From NCBI GenBank assembly GCA_013350335.1, contig CM023534.1, forward strand, positions 22,525,302 through 22,589,301: DNA of 64,000 nt, written 5' to 3'. Below are positions 33,048 to 44,419 of the stretch, piece by piece. This DNA is from Chimonanthus salicifolius (taxonomy: Eukaryota > Streptophyta > Magnoliopsida > Laurales > Calycanthaceae). How positions within the stretch are numbered: position 1 is the first letter of the stretch; every line of letters starts with the position of its first letter. Position numbers and translations under genes: made by a program. The notes beneath the pieces were generated by a model, which was not told the origin of the DNA, ran no database searches, and was given only the letters and a program-made list of their open reading frames with translations.

Positions 33048-34063
33048 TGTTAAGAATAATAGTTATGCAGAATAAAAATACGGAATCAATTACAACAACA
33101 CATAATAATCAAGACACCGATATTTATGTGGTTCAACTAAACCCGGCCTACGTCCACAAAGTGAATAATGTCACTATGAGAGAAAAAGAAAATGCCCGTA
33201 CAATATAATGAATGATTCCCTTAAGTTTAAAATCCAAACTTAAGTCCCGAGTCCCATCTACACCCATCTCTTCTTACCACTCTCATACCCAGAAGAATGA
33301 ACCCATATTCTGTCCCGCTCTCCAGTGTGCTTCCTGTGCTTCCCTACATCACATTTAGAATACCTGAGCACATTATCATGTTGGAGACATACACATCCAG
33401 GAACTTTTGTATGCAGCCATTCCTCCGTGCGTCTAAATCCCTTGGTCTCAAAGTCTAGACCCACTCATAAGCCTCCTCCATGCACTCGGCCACACCACCA
33501 TGCGCCTACCAAGACTTCCTTTCATAAAGCCTCCTACGCATAGATCTAGCAATGGTAAAACTCTCATGCATTATTTACCAAAACATGTACGACCTTGAGT
33601 GTTGCAAGCAAACAATCAACAACCACATCACATCGAAGAAGACTCATGTTAGTTTTGACTCCATGCAACAACACATTCCATGTGGCCATGCGGCAATCTG
33701 ATCTGAACCCATGCAATCCATATATACAGTTTCTTAATGCCGTGTGGAGATAAATTTGAGAGATACACATGCCAAAAGATGCCACGCAAACACATGTCTC
33801 ACATGGCTGCCGTGTTTCACTTGGTTGGCATCTTCTAATTTTGCTACACATTAAAGACTTCTATACAATGAAGACACCCATGTATATCATTATCTCTCAA
33901 GAGATATTTCAGCCGGCTTTAGTATCATGCAATCCACGTTTAGGACTTCTATCATATCCAAAACACATTTGTATTCAGAAGTTTCACTTGCCTTTGGATA
34001 CACATCTGATCAACCACTCTATTCTAGCTGTATTAGGAAACTGAATTTAAGTCACTCTCAACA
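33048..34063 (-). mobile_element. Copia LTR A (3' LTR, minus orientation)
   Basis: On the minus strand it starts TGTTGAGAGTGACTT at 34063 and ends TTCTTAACA at 33048, about 1,016 bases. A purine-rich AAGGTGGGAT lies just before its start, so it is the 3' LTR of an element on the minus strand. It is an inverted copy of 34748-34934 plus 41102-41914, including the U5-like stretch at 33100-33180. Confidence 0.8.
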
Positions 34064-34747
34064 ATCCCACCTTAGCGAAAATTCACCAACATTATCATGC
34101 ACTGCTTCAGTAGCTCTGCATCTGAGTGTAAGATGCCCATATCTATGCCCTCGGATGCTTCACTAGTCTTTAGTGAGAAAGACTGGTAAGCCCTTGCTCA
34201 AAGGGCTCCACCTCCAAAATTGCCGCTGAGATTCCTATGTTTTTCATATTTCTCTTAACCCGAGAAATCATATTCTGATCTGTAGTCGGTTTGATCACCC
34301 TGCGATTGATGGGCAGATCTCTGAATCCCAAAACCGAGGCGGAAAATTAGATGGCACCTTCTTGCCGTTGGTGAACAAAAATATACTCTCTAACATTGAT
34401 GATTCAAACCATGCACAACACCTGATCTCTGTGCTTGCTACGTACTCTGATTGCGCTGCAGTTCTCTGCACTAAAAGGGTTTTGCTTTGGACACTCCCTT
34501 TCCAGAGCACAATCTGATTGTCCCTCTTGTTGATCACTGATGGCTGCCTGTCTAACCCGATCCTCAGGAACTGTCCCTGATGGGTCTGTGTCTGCTATAC
34601 AAACACACACCTCACCCTGTTATCTCTTTTGAGAATGCCGTGTGTATTGTTTTTCCCAAGTAGAACTCTGCCTAGCTGTTCTTTGCTCTCTTTGAATGAC
34701 TGTATACACCTCTAGCACCCACTCGCTGCACCTCTGATCTGTGTCAA
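34064..34747 (-). pseudogene. Copia element A, 3' internal remnant
   Basis: On the minus strand a piece at about 34540-34400 reads QIVLWKGSVQSKTLL and then RTAAQSEYVASTE. This resembles the end of copia RNase H (the pattern is a W-K segment, then S-AE-EY-A). Several stops follow toward the LTR. It is cut at about 34747 by the inverted LTR B. Confidence 0.45.
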
Positions 34748-34934
34748 ATTCAGTTTCCTAATACAACTAGAATAGAGTGGTTGGTCAGATGTGTATCCAA
34801 AGACAAGTGAAACTTCTGAATACAAATGTGTTTTGGATAGGATAGAAGTCCTAAACGTGGATTGCATGATACTAAAGCCGGCTGAAATATCTCTTGAGAG
34901 ATAATGATAAACATGGGTGTCTTCATTGTATAGA
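34748..34934 (+). mobile_element. Copia LTR B, first part
   Basis: Same LTR family as 33048-34063 but on the plus strand, starting about 14 bases inside the LTR (AAATTCAGTTTCC). It is interrupted at 34934 by a nested element and resumes at 41102. Confidence 0.82.
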
Positions 34935-36838
34935 TGATGAGCACAGGGAAATAACTATTTTACCCTTCTATTTGGACTAGTTAGCCTCTTGTTTTGTGTG
35001 TTTTAGAATATGTTTAATGAGATTTTGGATGTTTTGCAGGATTTAAAGGGAAATGGAAGATATGAGAATTAAAAAGGAGAATTTTGCAATTTATGGGCAT
35101 AAGTTTATATTTTAGAAAGTTGGAATTTTTAATAATTATTTTACCGCAATTTTAGGGGTTTTATTTGTAAACTAATTAATTCAAATCCATTTATGAGAGT
35201 TTGGATTAATTTAGTACATTTTTAGAATTGATTGTAAGTGGTAAAATTAATTATTAGATTTTCTATATTTGAAAAGTCCAATTATTAAGCCCATTAAGAA
35301 AAGCCCATGAAGAAATCCACATGTGTGAATATTATTTTCATTATCTCAAGAGGAAATTCGAAATTTAGAAGCTAATATAAGAGGATTTTCGAATTTGGCA
35401 AGTGGATTAAGGAAAGAGAGAAAATAAGAAAGGGAGAAAAATAAGGAAGGTTTGATACATGTTTGGTATTTTGGTCATAAATTTCCACTCCGATATCCGA
35501 TTGCTTTGATTCTTTTTGCGTTGGAAAGAAGACTTCAAACGCTACAACTTTATAGTTTACTATTTTTTCTGATTCGTAAAAGGGTCAAAACTGAGCTGCA
35601 AGATGATGCATGTGTAAAGAACGAGATTCTGCACCCATTTTTCTTGTACGAATTTAGTTCCTTCCCTCCTTTAAGTCATTCTATATTTAGCACAAATCAT
35701 ATCTGCCCTCCATGTGTCCCTTGCTTTATTTAAATCTTTAAATCCAATCCATTCATTCCACCTCCTTGCATCTATAAATACTAGCCCTCTCCTATTGAGA
35801 AAACTAAACTTGGACATTGAAGAAAAGGCTGTACAAAGGGAGGAGAGGAAGAAAAGAAGGAGAAAGACTGTAGGATTTTCAATCCACATTGGGTTCTAAG
35901 GTTGGTGGATTTTGATTTCCATTGTATTTTTCTTATGTCTTTGTTCCAAAATTTCATTGATTTGTAATTTTTAATTCCATGTTTTAATCAATAAGAGAAG
36001 GTGAGAATTAGAATTATGGTTTTCCAATTGTTCTTTCATGTGTAATGAAAATTTCAATTTTACTTACATTCTTTTAATGATTTTATATTGTTTATTTTTC
36101 TAAGAAATTCAAGGAAAGTGAGATTATTTTAAGATTGGTCGAACTTGATTTTTCCAGTCTAAGGCTCTTTTTAAGAGTGAGATTATTTTAGATTTGGAAT
36201 TTCAAGTATAAATTTTACCTAAGCCTAAGGCCGGAATTGAATTTTCTTAGTTAAATGGATTTCATAGATTTCATATTTAGAATTTTAATGAATTTGAGAT
36301 TTGAATGCATGTTAAATAATTTATGTGAGCTTCATGTTCTAGGCCGTTATTTTATCATTAAAATTTGGATGATAATGCCTCCTTGATTCTTTGATCCAGT
36401 TCCATTGTAAATATGTATATAGGTAATTTAGATGTTATTTATGTTTTCTTTTGTTTATAAAAACTCAAATCCTTGAAATTGATGAAGTAGGTTGGAAATA
36501 ATTTAATTGCATATTAATTTTGTATTTTAAATTAGATTAAGATTGTTTATATTTTTAGATTAAATCCACCATCTTAATTAAAATTAGTTAAATTATTAGA
36601 TTCTATGTTTAAATCTAGAATGTTTCTAAATTGAGATTAAAAATCATAGATTAGATAAATTATTCCATATTTATGACTTTTGTCCATAATTCTCAAAGTT
36701 CTTAAAATACGTAATTCAATAGTGTATTTTCACGGATATATTTTCCTAAGTTCCGATGGGTTCGACCTCGCACTTAATCGCTATACTATCTAAATGGTTC
36801 GTGCGCTTGCGAGTTATAAATTTAAAATTTGCACAACA
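34935..36838 (+). repeat. 5' LTR of the nested element
   Basis: 1,904 bases, TG...CA. Contains a TATA-like CTATAAATACTAG at about 35772-35784, likely the promoter. The small open frames inside are repeated in the 3' LTR and are not genes. Confidence 0.92.
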
Positions 36839-36843
36839 AGTTT

Positions 36844-36862
36844 TTGGCTCCGTTGTTGGGGA
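36844..36862 (+). other. Primer-binding site, tRNA-Asp type
   Basis: TTGGCTCCGTTGTTGGGGA is a near match to the complement of the plant tRNA-Asp 3' end (TGGCGCCGTTGCCGGGGA), the primer of Athila and Tat elements. It lies five bases inside the LTR. Confidence 0.75.
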
Positions 36863-39190
36863 ACTTAAAAAAATCGCCATTGAATTATTTATTTTTAGAA
36901 ATATCTATTTTTAACAACTCTTTAAAATTAGAAGTTTCTATTTTTATTAAAAACTCTAATTTTAGAAGGTTACCTTATTTAGAAGTTCTAAAAATAATAA
37001 AAAATCAGGAGATTATCTAAATTTGGAATCACTCTTAAATTTAAAATTTTTTTTATTTTTGGAGATTTCTATTTTTAGAAACTTCCAAAAATATCTAGTT
37101 TTTATTTTTAGCATTTTCTGATCTTAGAATTTTAATCCAATTTAGTTATGTTCTATTTTTAAAAAGTAGATCTAAATTTGGAATGTTCCAGTTACAGTGT
37201 TGAAAAAAAAAATCTCATGAAACAACTTTAAACTTACTTGAAAATCTGATTTGGACTAATTTAGTGGATATTAATTTAGAGATTTTTATGGTTTTAATTT
37301 AATTTAGATTTCTTAATTAGGTTATAATCATTTAATTTCCTCCACTAGTTATAATAGTAGGAAATTGCATTTAGATTAAGTTTCATGCATTTTTTTTATG
37401 AGATTCAGAATCTTCACCAAAGTTTGTGGTGTTATATTTTGCAGGTATTTTTCTGAATTTTTAGTTGTTCGTTTCTGATATTTTCTTCTAATTTGCAACT
37501 GATCACTGTAGATTAGAGCACATTGAGGACAATGTTCAATTTAAGTTTGGGGGTATTGAGGGGTTACACTGTGTCAATTTTGTATTTTTTTTTAGTCCTT
37601 TGAGTCCATTAAAAAAAAATTCAGTCTTATGGTTTGTTTTTGAAAAAAAATTAAAAAAAAAATCTTTGATTTTTAGCATTAATATGTGGATTAAAATTTT
37701 TATATCATGCTTTTCCATTTGAATTTTATGAAATTTATGCTTGGAAAACCTGTACACTAGACATATTAATGTTAGCTAAAAAATGAAAAATATTCATGAG
37801 TTAAGTAATCACTGGAAGAATACTAGTGGAGACTTGTGACCCAGTAAGCTTTTAAGCCATTCAATTTTTCTGAGGGTTATAAGTAAATTCTTATTTTCTT
37901 TGATGTTCGCATAATTATTATGTTTTGTTAGGTCTCATTATTCTTTGTTTTGGTCAAATTACTGAGAACGAAATCAAAATTGGATTATTGCGCCAAATTT
38001 TTTCTGAATTTATTTGAAGCAATGAAATAGTCATATGAAACTTAAGAAGTGATATAGGCTATTATTTTGGATCGTTGAGCCTTTGAAGCCTACCTATTTT
38101 TGGTCAAATGTTATCTTGATAGTTCCCCTTTTGAGCCTTTAATGTAAATTTAGCCTATTTTTATTGATTAGCCATGTTATCCATACCCAACTCCAGTTGT
38201 GGAGTTTGAACGTACATTGAAAAATCTGTGACCTATTTTAGGACCCGGAAAAGGTTAGAGATGATTGTTATTAAGATGGTACTTTAAGAAAATTATGGCA
38301 GTTGAGAAAAAAAAAAGGAAAAAAAAAAAAGAATTGAGAAGGGGAACATCCGTACATGAAAAGAAGGATGTGAAAAAAGAAAAAAAGGAAAAAAAATAAT
38401 GTGAAAGTGATGAAAAAAAAAATAGAGGAAAAAAAATCCAATTATAAAATTTTGAAGACCTCTACCTTTTCTGTTCAAAATATTAATTTTAGAGTCTTTT
38501 TATCATTCTTTGATATGACCTGTTCCTAAGCCACGTTTCGATCTACAGGAAGTCCTATTGATCCTCAGTTAATATGGTATTTAAAGTGGAGAATAGATGA
38601 TGATGAATTATGGTGTATTATTTCAACGTTCTCAGGAAAATGGCATCCTTTCATGAGATCTATATTATTCTTTATTATTAATCGTTCTTTGATGACAAAT
38701 ATGTGAGATATTTGTATTTGAAATATTATTCCACTCACATATACTTTTGAGAGAAATTAGCCCAATCTCTGAGCGAAAGTCTTTCTGAGAGATATATCTG
38801 GTGAGATTTGGAGTCGAAACGTATTTTCAGATGGTGGTTACCCAACTTGTGCGTATTTTGAAAAAGAAGGTTATGTTAATATTTGGCTATCACACACTAC
38901 ACTCCGAGTATAAGTTTTGTAAAATAACTTTGGAGTTGTATGATGTTTAAATTTTTATTTGGACATTTTTGCTGACTTTTGATGTTTGTGGGTATCATCA
39001 CTGAAAGCCTTCAAGAGACTATAACTCGTCCACTAGTGGTGAGCTAGGGGTTTAAAGGCTTGTTGCATACGCTAAATGCAATCGAGAATGCCAGAGAAAG
39101 TGGTGTAGTTTAGGACTTTTTATTTTTGTTTTTAGAGTTTTTAGTTTTTGTTTTGCTCGAGGACTAGTAAAATCTAAGTGTGGGGGTATT
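36863..39190 (+). other. Non-coding interior of the nested element
   Basis: AT-rich with no gag or pol. At 37531-37556 a second polypurine-like sequence, AAGTTTGGGGGTATTGA, is almost the same as the terminal one at 39176-39190. An A/G low-complexity stretch occupies 38300-38440. Confidence 0.7.
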
Positions 39191-41101
39191 TGATGAGCAC
39201 AGAGAAATAACTATTTTACCCTTCTATTTGGACTAGTTAGCCTCTTGTTTTATGTGTTTTAGAATATGTTTAATGAGATTTTGGATGTTTTGCAGGATTT
39301 ACAGGGAAATGGAAGATATGAGAATTAAAAAGGAGAATTTTGCAATTTATGGGCATAAGTTTATATTTTAGAAAGTTGAAATTTTTAATAATTATTTTAC
39401 CACAATTTTAGGGGTTTTATTTGTAAAATAATTAATTCAAATCCATTTATGAGAGTTTGGATTAATTTAGTACATTTTTAGAATTGATTGTAAGTGGTAA
39501 AATTAATTATTAGATTTTCTATATTTGAAAAGCCCAATTATTAAGCCCATTAAGAAAAGCCCATGAAGAAATCCACATGTGTGAATATTATTTTCATTAT
39601 CTCAAGAGGAAATTCGAAATTTAGAAGCTAATATAAGAGGATTTTCGAATTTGGCAAGTGGATTAAGGAAAGAGAAAGAAAATAAGAAAGGGAGAAAAAT
39701 AAGGAATGTTGGATAAATATTTGGTATTTTGGTCATACATTTCCACTCCGATGTCCGATTGCTTTGATTCTTTTTGTATTGGAAAGAAGACTTCAAGGGT
39801 TACAACTTTGTAGTTTATGACTTTTTCTGATTCGGAAGTTAAAAGGGTTAAAACTGAGCTGCAAGATGGTACATGTGTAAAGAACGGGATTCTGCACCCA
39901 CTTTCCTTTTACGAATTTAGCTCCTTCCCTCCTTTAAGTCATTCCATATTTATCACAAATCATATCCGCCCTCCATGTGTCCCTTGCTTTATTTAAATCT
40001 TTAAATCCAATCCATTCATTCCACCTCCTTGCATCTATAAATACTAGCCCTCTCCTATTGAGAAAACTGAACTTGGACATTGAAGAAAAGGCTGTGCAGA
40101 GGGAGGAGAGGAAGAAAAGAAGGAGAAAGACTGTAGGATTTTCAATCCACATTGGGTTCTAAGGTTGGTGGATTTTGATTTCCATTGTATTTTTCTTATG
40201 TCTTTGTTCCAAAATTTTATTGATTTGTAATTTTTAATTCCATGTTTTAATCAATAAGAGAGGGTGAGAATTAGAATTATGGTTTTCCAATTGTTCTTTC
40301 ATGTGTAATGAAAATTTCAATTTTACTTGCATTCTTTTAATGATTTTATGTTGTTTATTTTTCTAAGAAATTCAAGGAAAGTGAGATTATTTTAAGATTG
40401 GTCGAACTTGATTTTTCCAGTCTAAGGCTCTTTTTAAGAGTGAGATTATTTTAGATTTGGAATTTCAAGTATAAATTTTACCTAAGTCTAAGGCCGGAAT
40501 TGAATTTTCTTAATTAAATGGATTTCATAGATTTCATATTTAGAATTTTAATGAATTTGAGATTTGAATGCATGTTAAATAATTTATGTGAGTTCCATGT
40601 TCTAGGCCGTTATTTTATCATTAAAATTTGGATGATAATGCCTCCTTGATTCTTTGATCCACTTCCATTGTAAATATGTATATAGGTAATTTAGATGTTA
40701 TTTATGTTTTCTTTTGTTTATAAAAACTCAAATCCTTGAAATTGATGAACTAGGTTGGAAATAATTTAATTGCATCTTAATTTTGTATTTTAAATTAGAT
40801 TAAGATTGTTTATATTTTTAGATTAAATCCACCATCTTAATTAAAATTAGTTAAATTGTTAGATTCTATGTTTAAATCTAAAATGTTTCTAAATTAAGAT
40901 TAAAAATCATAGATTAGATAAATTATTCCATATTTATGACTTTTGTCCATAATTCTCAAAGTTCTTAAAATACGTAATTCAATAGTGTATTTTCACGGAT
41001 ATATTTTCCTAAGTTCCGATGGGTTCGACCTCGCACTTAATCGCTATACTATCTAAATGGTTCGTGCACTTGCGAGTTATAAATTTAAAATTTGCACAAC
41101 A
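39191..41101 (+). repeat. 3' LTR of the nested element
   Basis: 1,911 bases and almost the same as 34935-36838. A handful of substitutions and a few small indels separate them (for example one near 39670-39690). Confidence 0.92.
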
Positions 41102-41914
41102 ATAGAAGTCTTTGATGTGTAGCAAAATTAGAAGATGCCAACCAAGTGAAACACGGCAGCCATGTGAGACGTGTATTTGCATAGCTGCTTTTGGCATGTG
41201 TATCTCTCAGATTTATCTCAACACGGCATTAAGAAACTATATATATGGATTGCATGGGTTCAGATCAGATTGCTGCATGGCCACATGGAATATGTGGTTG
41301 CTTGGAGTCAAAACAACATGAGTCTTCTTCAATGTGATGTGGTTGCTGATCGTTTGCTTCCAACACTCAAGGTCATCTACATGTTTTGGTAAATAATGCA
41401 TGAGAGTTTTACCATTGTTGGATGTATACGTAGGGAGCTTTATGAAATGAAGTCTTGGTAGGCCCATGGTGGTGTGGCCGAGTGCATGGAGGAGGCTTAT
41501 GAGTGGGTTTAGGATTTGAGACCTAGAGGTCTAGGTGCATGGAGGAATGGCTGCATACAAAAGTGGCCGGATATGTATGTCTCATACATGATAATGTGCT
41601 CAGGTATTCTACAGGTGATGTAGGAGAGCACAAGAAGCACGAAGAAAAGCAGGACATAAGGTGGGTTCATTCTTTTAGATTTGAGAGTGGTAAGAAGATA
41701 CTAGTGTGCATGTGACTTGGGACTTAGGTTTGGGATTTAAACTCAAGGGTCATTAATTTTATTGTACAGGTATTCTTTTTCTCTCATAGTGATATTATTC
41801 GCTCCGTGGACGTAGGTCGAGTTTAGCCGAACCACGTAAATATCGGTGTCTTGATTATTATGTGTGTTGTGATTGATTTTGTATTTTCATTCTACATTAC
41901 TATTATTCCTAATA
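41102..41914 (+). mobile_element. Copia LTR B, second part
   Basis: Continues LTR B after the nested element, and is the inverted match of 33048-33870. It ends near 41914, where the canonical CA has changed (CCTAATA). A primer-like TGTTATCAAAGCC follows at 41917-41929, a degenerate form of the Met-tRNA site. Confidence 0.8.
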
Positions 41915-42204
41915 AGTGTTATCAAAGCCATCCATCCAACATTTATCCCCAATTTTTCCGTCCTTCTCTATTTGCTTGTGAGAAGATTTGGCTCTTCTCC
42001 TTTTTCAAGCCCTCGTCTTTGGTTCTTGACCAGGGTGACCTCCTATTCGCTTGGATCCCTTCTCCTCCAAGGTTAATTCCATCTCTTTGTCTTTTTTCCC
42101 TTTTCATTGAGTTGGTTTGGACTTGAATAAAGACTGACATTTGGTTTGGGGAGGATCTTTGTTGATTGAAGTTGGGAGAGATTTATTTTAGAGAATGTAG
42201 GGTT
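41915..42204 (+). other. Leader downstream of LTR B
   Basis: T/C-rich leader after the primer site, with no gag. At about 42200 it joins a copia integrase fragment, so gag, protease and most of the integrase were lost or belong to another element. Confidence 0.5.
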
Positions 42205-42803
42205 TGGAAAGGAATTATTCTTCAAACTAATTGTGTGGGAACACCCCAACAGAACGGTGTGGCAGAGAGAAAAAATCCTCATATCTTAGAAGTTGCTAGA
42301 GCTCTTCTATTCCAGACGCATGTCCCAAAGAGGTATTGGTCTCATGGAGTCTTGACTGCAATCTATTTGATTAATCGTCTTCCTAGTTGGATTATCAACT
42401 TTAAGTCACCATTGGAAGTGTTGAAGAATAGAAAGCTTGATCTCTCTCATATACTTGTGTTTCGTTGTACCTGTTATGTGCATCAACAAGCTATTCATCA
42501 GTGACAAGTTAGATGTTCAATCTATCAGGTGTCTTTTTTGGATATTCTTCCACAAAAAAAAGGGTGCATTTGTTACAATCCGACTATCTCATAAGATTCT
42601 TATCTCCTGTGATGTACTTTTTGTTGAATTTGACCCTTATTTTCAAGCACAATGTAATTCTGGGAATCGATATCAGGGGGAGAACTTATGTGAATTGGTA
42701 CCTCTTCCCACTGCACCTGATGATGTCCCTGTTAGTCAAAATACTGAGACTATATCTCCAGATAGTCAATCCATGTCTCCAGCAACTGACACAACGACAT
42801 CTT
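42205..42803 (+). pseudogene. Copia integrase C-terminal remnant
   Basis: Begins inside the integrase with QTNCVGTPQQNGVAERKN, the conserved Glu-containing block, then EVARALLFQTHVPKRYW and YLINRLPSW. A stop at 42504 and shifts between two frames after that (GYSSTKK, then DVLFVEFDPYF) show decay. It is interrupted at 42803 by a solo LTR, and the element resumes at 44420. Confidence 0.85.
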
Positions 42804-44419
42804 TGTTGCTGCAAATTTTAAATTTATAATTACTCGCAAGCTCACGAATCGAATTGGACTATAGAGATATGCAAGTGCGAGGTCGAACCCATAGGGACTT
42901 GATTTAGAATGAATTAGAAAACAAATTTAAAAGCCTAATACTTTAACCTTAACCTAGTTAACAATTTTTCAAGAGAATGATTGAATTGAAATTGTAAAAT
43001 TAATTAAAACAACTAAAAACAGAGATTAACTCAAGTGAGGGAAATTACTAAGGCATCAGATTCCACCACCATTAAATCCATAATCTTCTAATTATTTATT
43101 TATTAATTCAAAATTTTTAGAGATTTAAACATTTAAGTTCATTAATATGGTGTTCAAAAATTTATTTTCCTTCGCTTTTAAAGACATAATTTCTAAGAAT
43201 TCAATGTATCATATCTTAATTCAAAGGACAATGGATCAAAGTATTAATCTAAGCATCCAATGTATTTAAATTAAAATAAAAGAAAACAATGAATCAAATG
43301 GTTTACTTTTATTTAATTAAAAACAAGCAATGATGAATCAAATATTAATATTAACTACCACAAATACATGATATTAGTGGTGAAAATAATTAACATCTAA
43401 TTAGTCTAATGAAGCACAAATCATAAATAATTGAACACACATATTCATAAATTAAATAAACAAATAAAAGAAAAGTATTTCATTAATGGAGTTTCATCCT
43501 CAACCTCAGTACAAGAAATTAGTTGGACATTATGAAATTAAAATAAAAAGAGATAGGAAAAATAATAACCCGGCCATCGTCGGAGATTCCGAGCGAATGC
43601 CACGATCCTCCTCTGCTCTCAGCTAGGCCTTAATGTTGTGTGAAGTTCCGCTCACTGTTTTTTTTTTTTCCTCTTCTATGTAACGTGCCCCTTTTATAAT
43701 AACATGAGTTTCTAATATTTCACCTCCTTCCTCAAATTCAGCCTTCTATTCTTATTTTTTTCACTAAGAAGAAAACAACAACGAGTGGGACAACTTTTTT
43801 TTTTTTATATCCCACGATTTCTCTGAGTTTGGACAGATTCTTGCACGATTCTTTTTCTTTACTTTACTCGGCCAGCATATGCTGGATTTTCTCCATTCTC
43901 AGCAACTTCTATTTTCTTTTTATTTCTTTCTGTGATTCTCACTACTCCTTCATACGATTGGATTTTCCCAATTTGAGCCTTATCAGAGTTCTTCTAGACT
44001 TTGTTGGTAGTGACAATGAAAGTGGGTCTTACTTTCCTCTTCTATCATCTTTTCTTCTTATTTTGTAAATCATACCCTTCCTATTCTCATTGATTCCTTC
44101 TTGTCTTGGGATGCTTCTACTTCTCACTCTGCTGGCACGGTCTTGCTGTGTTTCTTCTCAATCGGTTGCTGGCTTCTATAACTACTTTAGTTATGGCATG
44201 GATAACATTGGGCTTGTTAGAATCTCCAAATGAGTTGATAAGCTGACCAAGAATCACTAACCTATAACCACACAAAAATACATTAATTAGATAAAATTAA
44301 TTAATATAATATATTTTAGAATATATAATATATTACATTAATAAAATAAAATAAACAAAATTTAAGAACTAACTAATCAATTATTTAAGGATAAAATTAT
44401 CATTTTTCTGTGCTTATCA
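42804..44419 (-). mobile_element. Solo LTR related to the nested Athila/Tat-like element
   Basis: On the minus strand it starts TGATAAGCACAGAAAAATGA at 44419, matching the nested LTR start (TGATGAGCACAGAGAAATAA). It ends AAAATTTGCAGCAACA at 42804, matching AAAATTTGCACAACA. It is 1,616 bases with no interior. The flanks ATCTT and ACTTC are not a clear 5-bp duplication. The middle has diverged strongly, so it is an older relative and not a copy. Confidence 0.8.

Larger units (their letters stand above)
34935..41101 (+). mobile_element. Nested non-autonomous Athila/Tat-like LTR retrotransposon
   Basis: A complete 6,167-bp element. The target duplication is ATAGA (34930-34934 and 41102-41106), inside copia LTR B. 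The LTRs are 34935-36838 and 39191-41101, both TGATGAGCAC...TTTGCACAACA. The primer site is at about 36844-36862, and the polypurine tract AAGTGTGGGGGTATT ends at 39190. The 2,352-bp interior has no frame longer than about 70 codons and no retroviral domain, so it depends on a partner. The two LTRs differ at about five of the first 225 positions, so the insertion is not ancient. Confidence 0.92.

Noticed and set aside
32822..33208. 128-codon frame rich in Arg, Glu and Lys
   Set aside because: It comes from the GA-rich low-complexity tract and runs into a copia LTR.
35671..35899. 72- and 61-codon frames on both strands, repeated at 39934-40162
   Set aside because: They recur only because they are inside the two LTRs of the nested element. 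Overlapping open frames on both strands show no coding preference.
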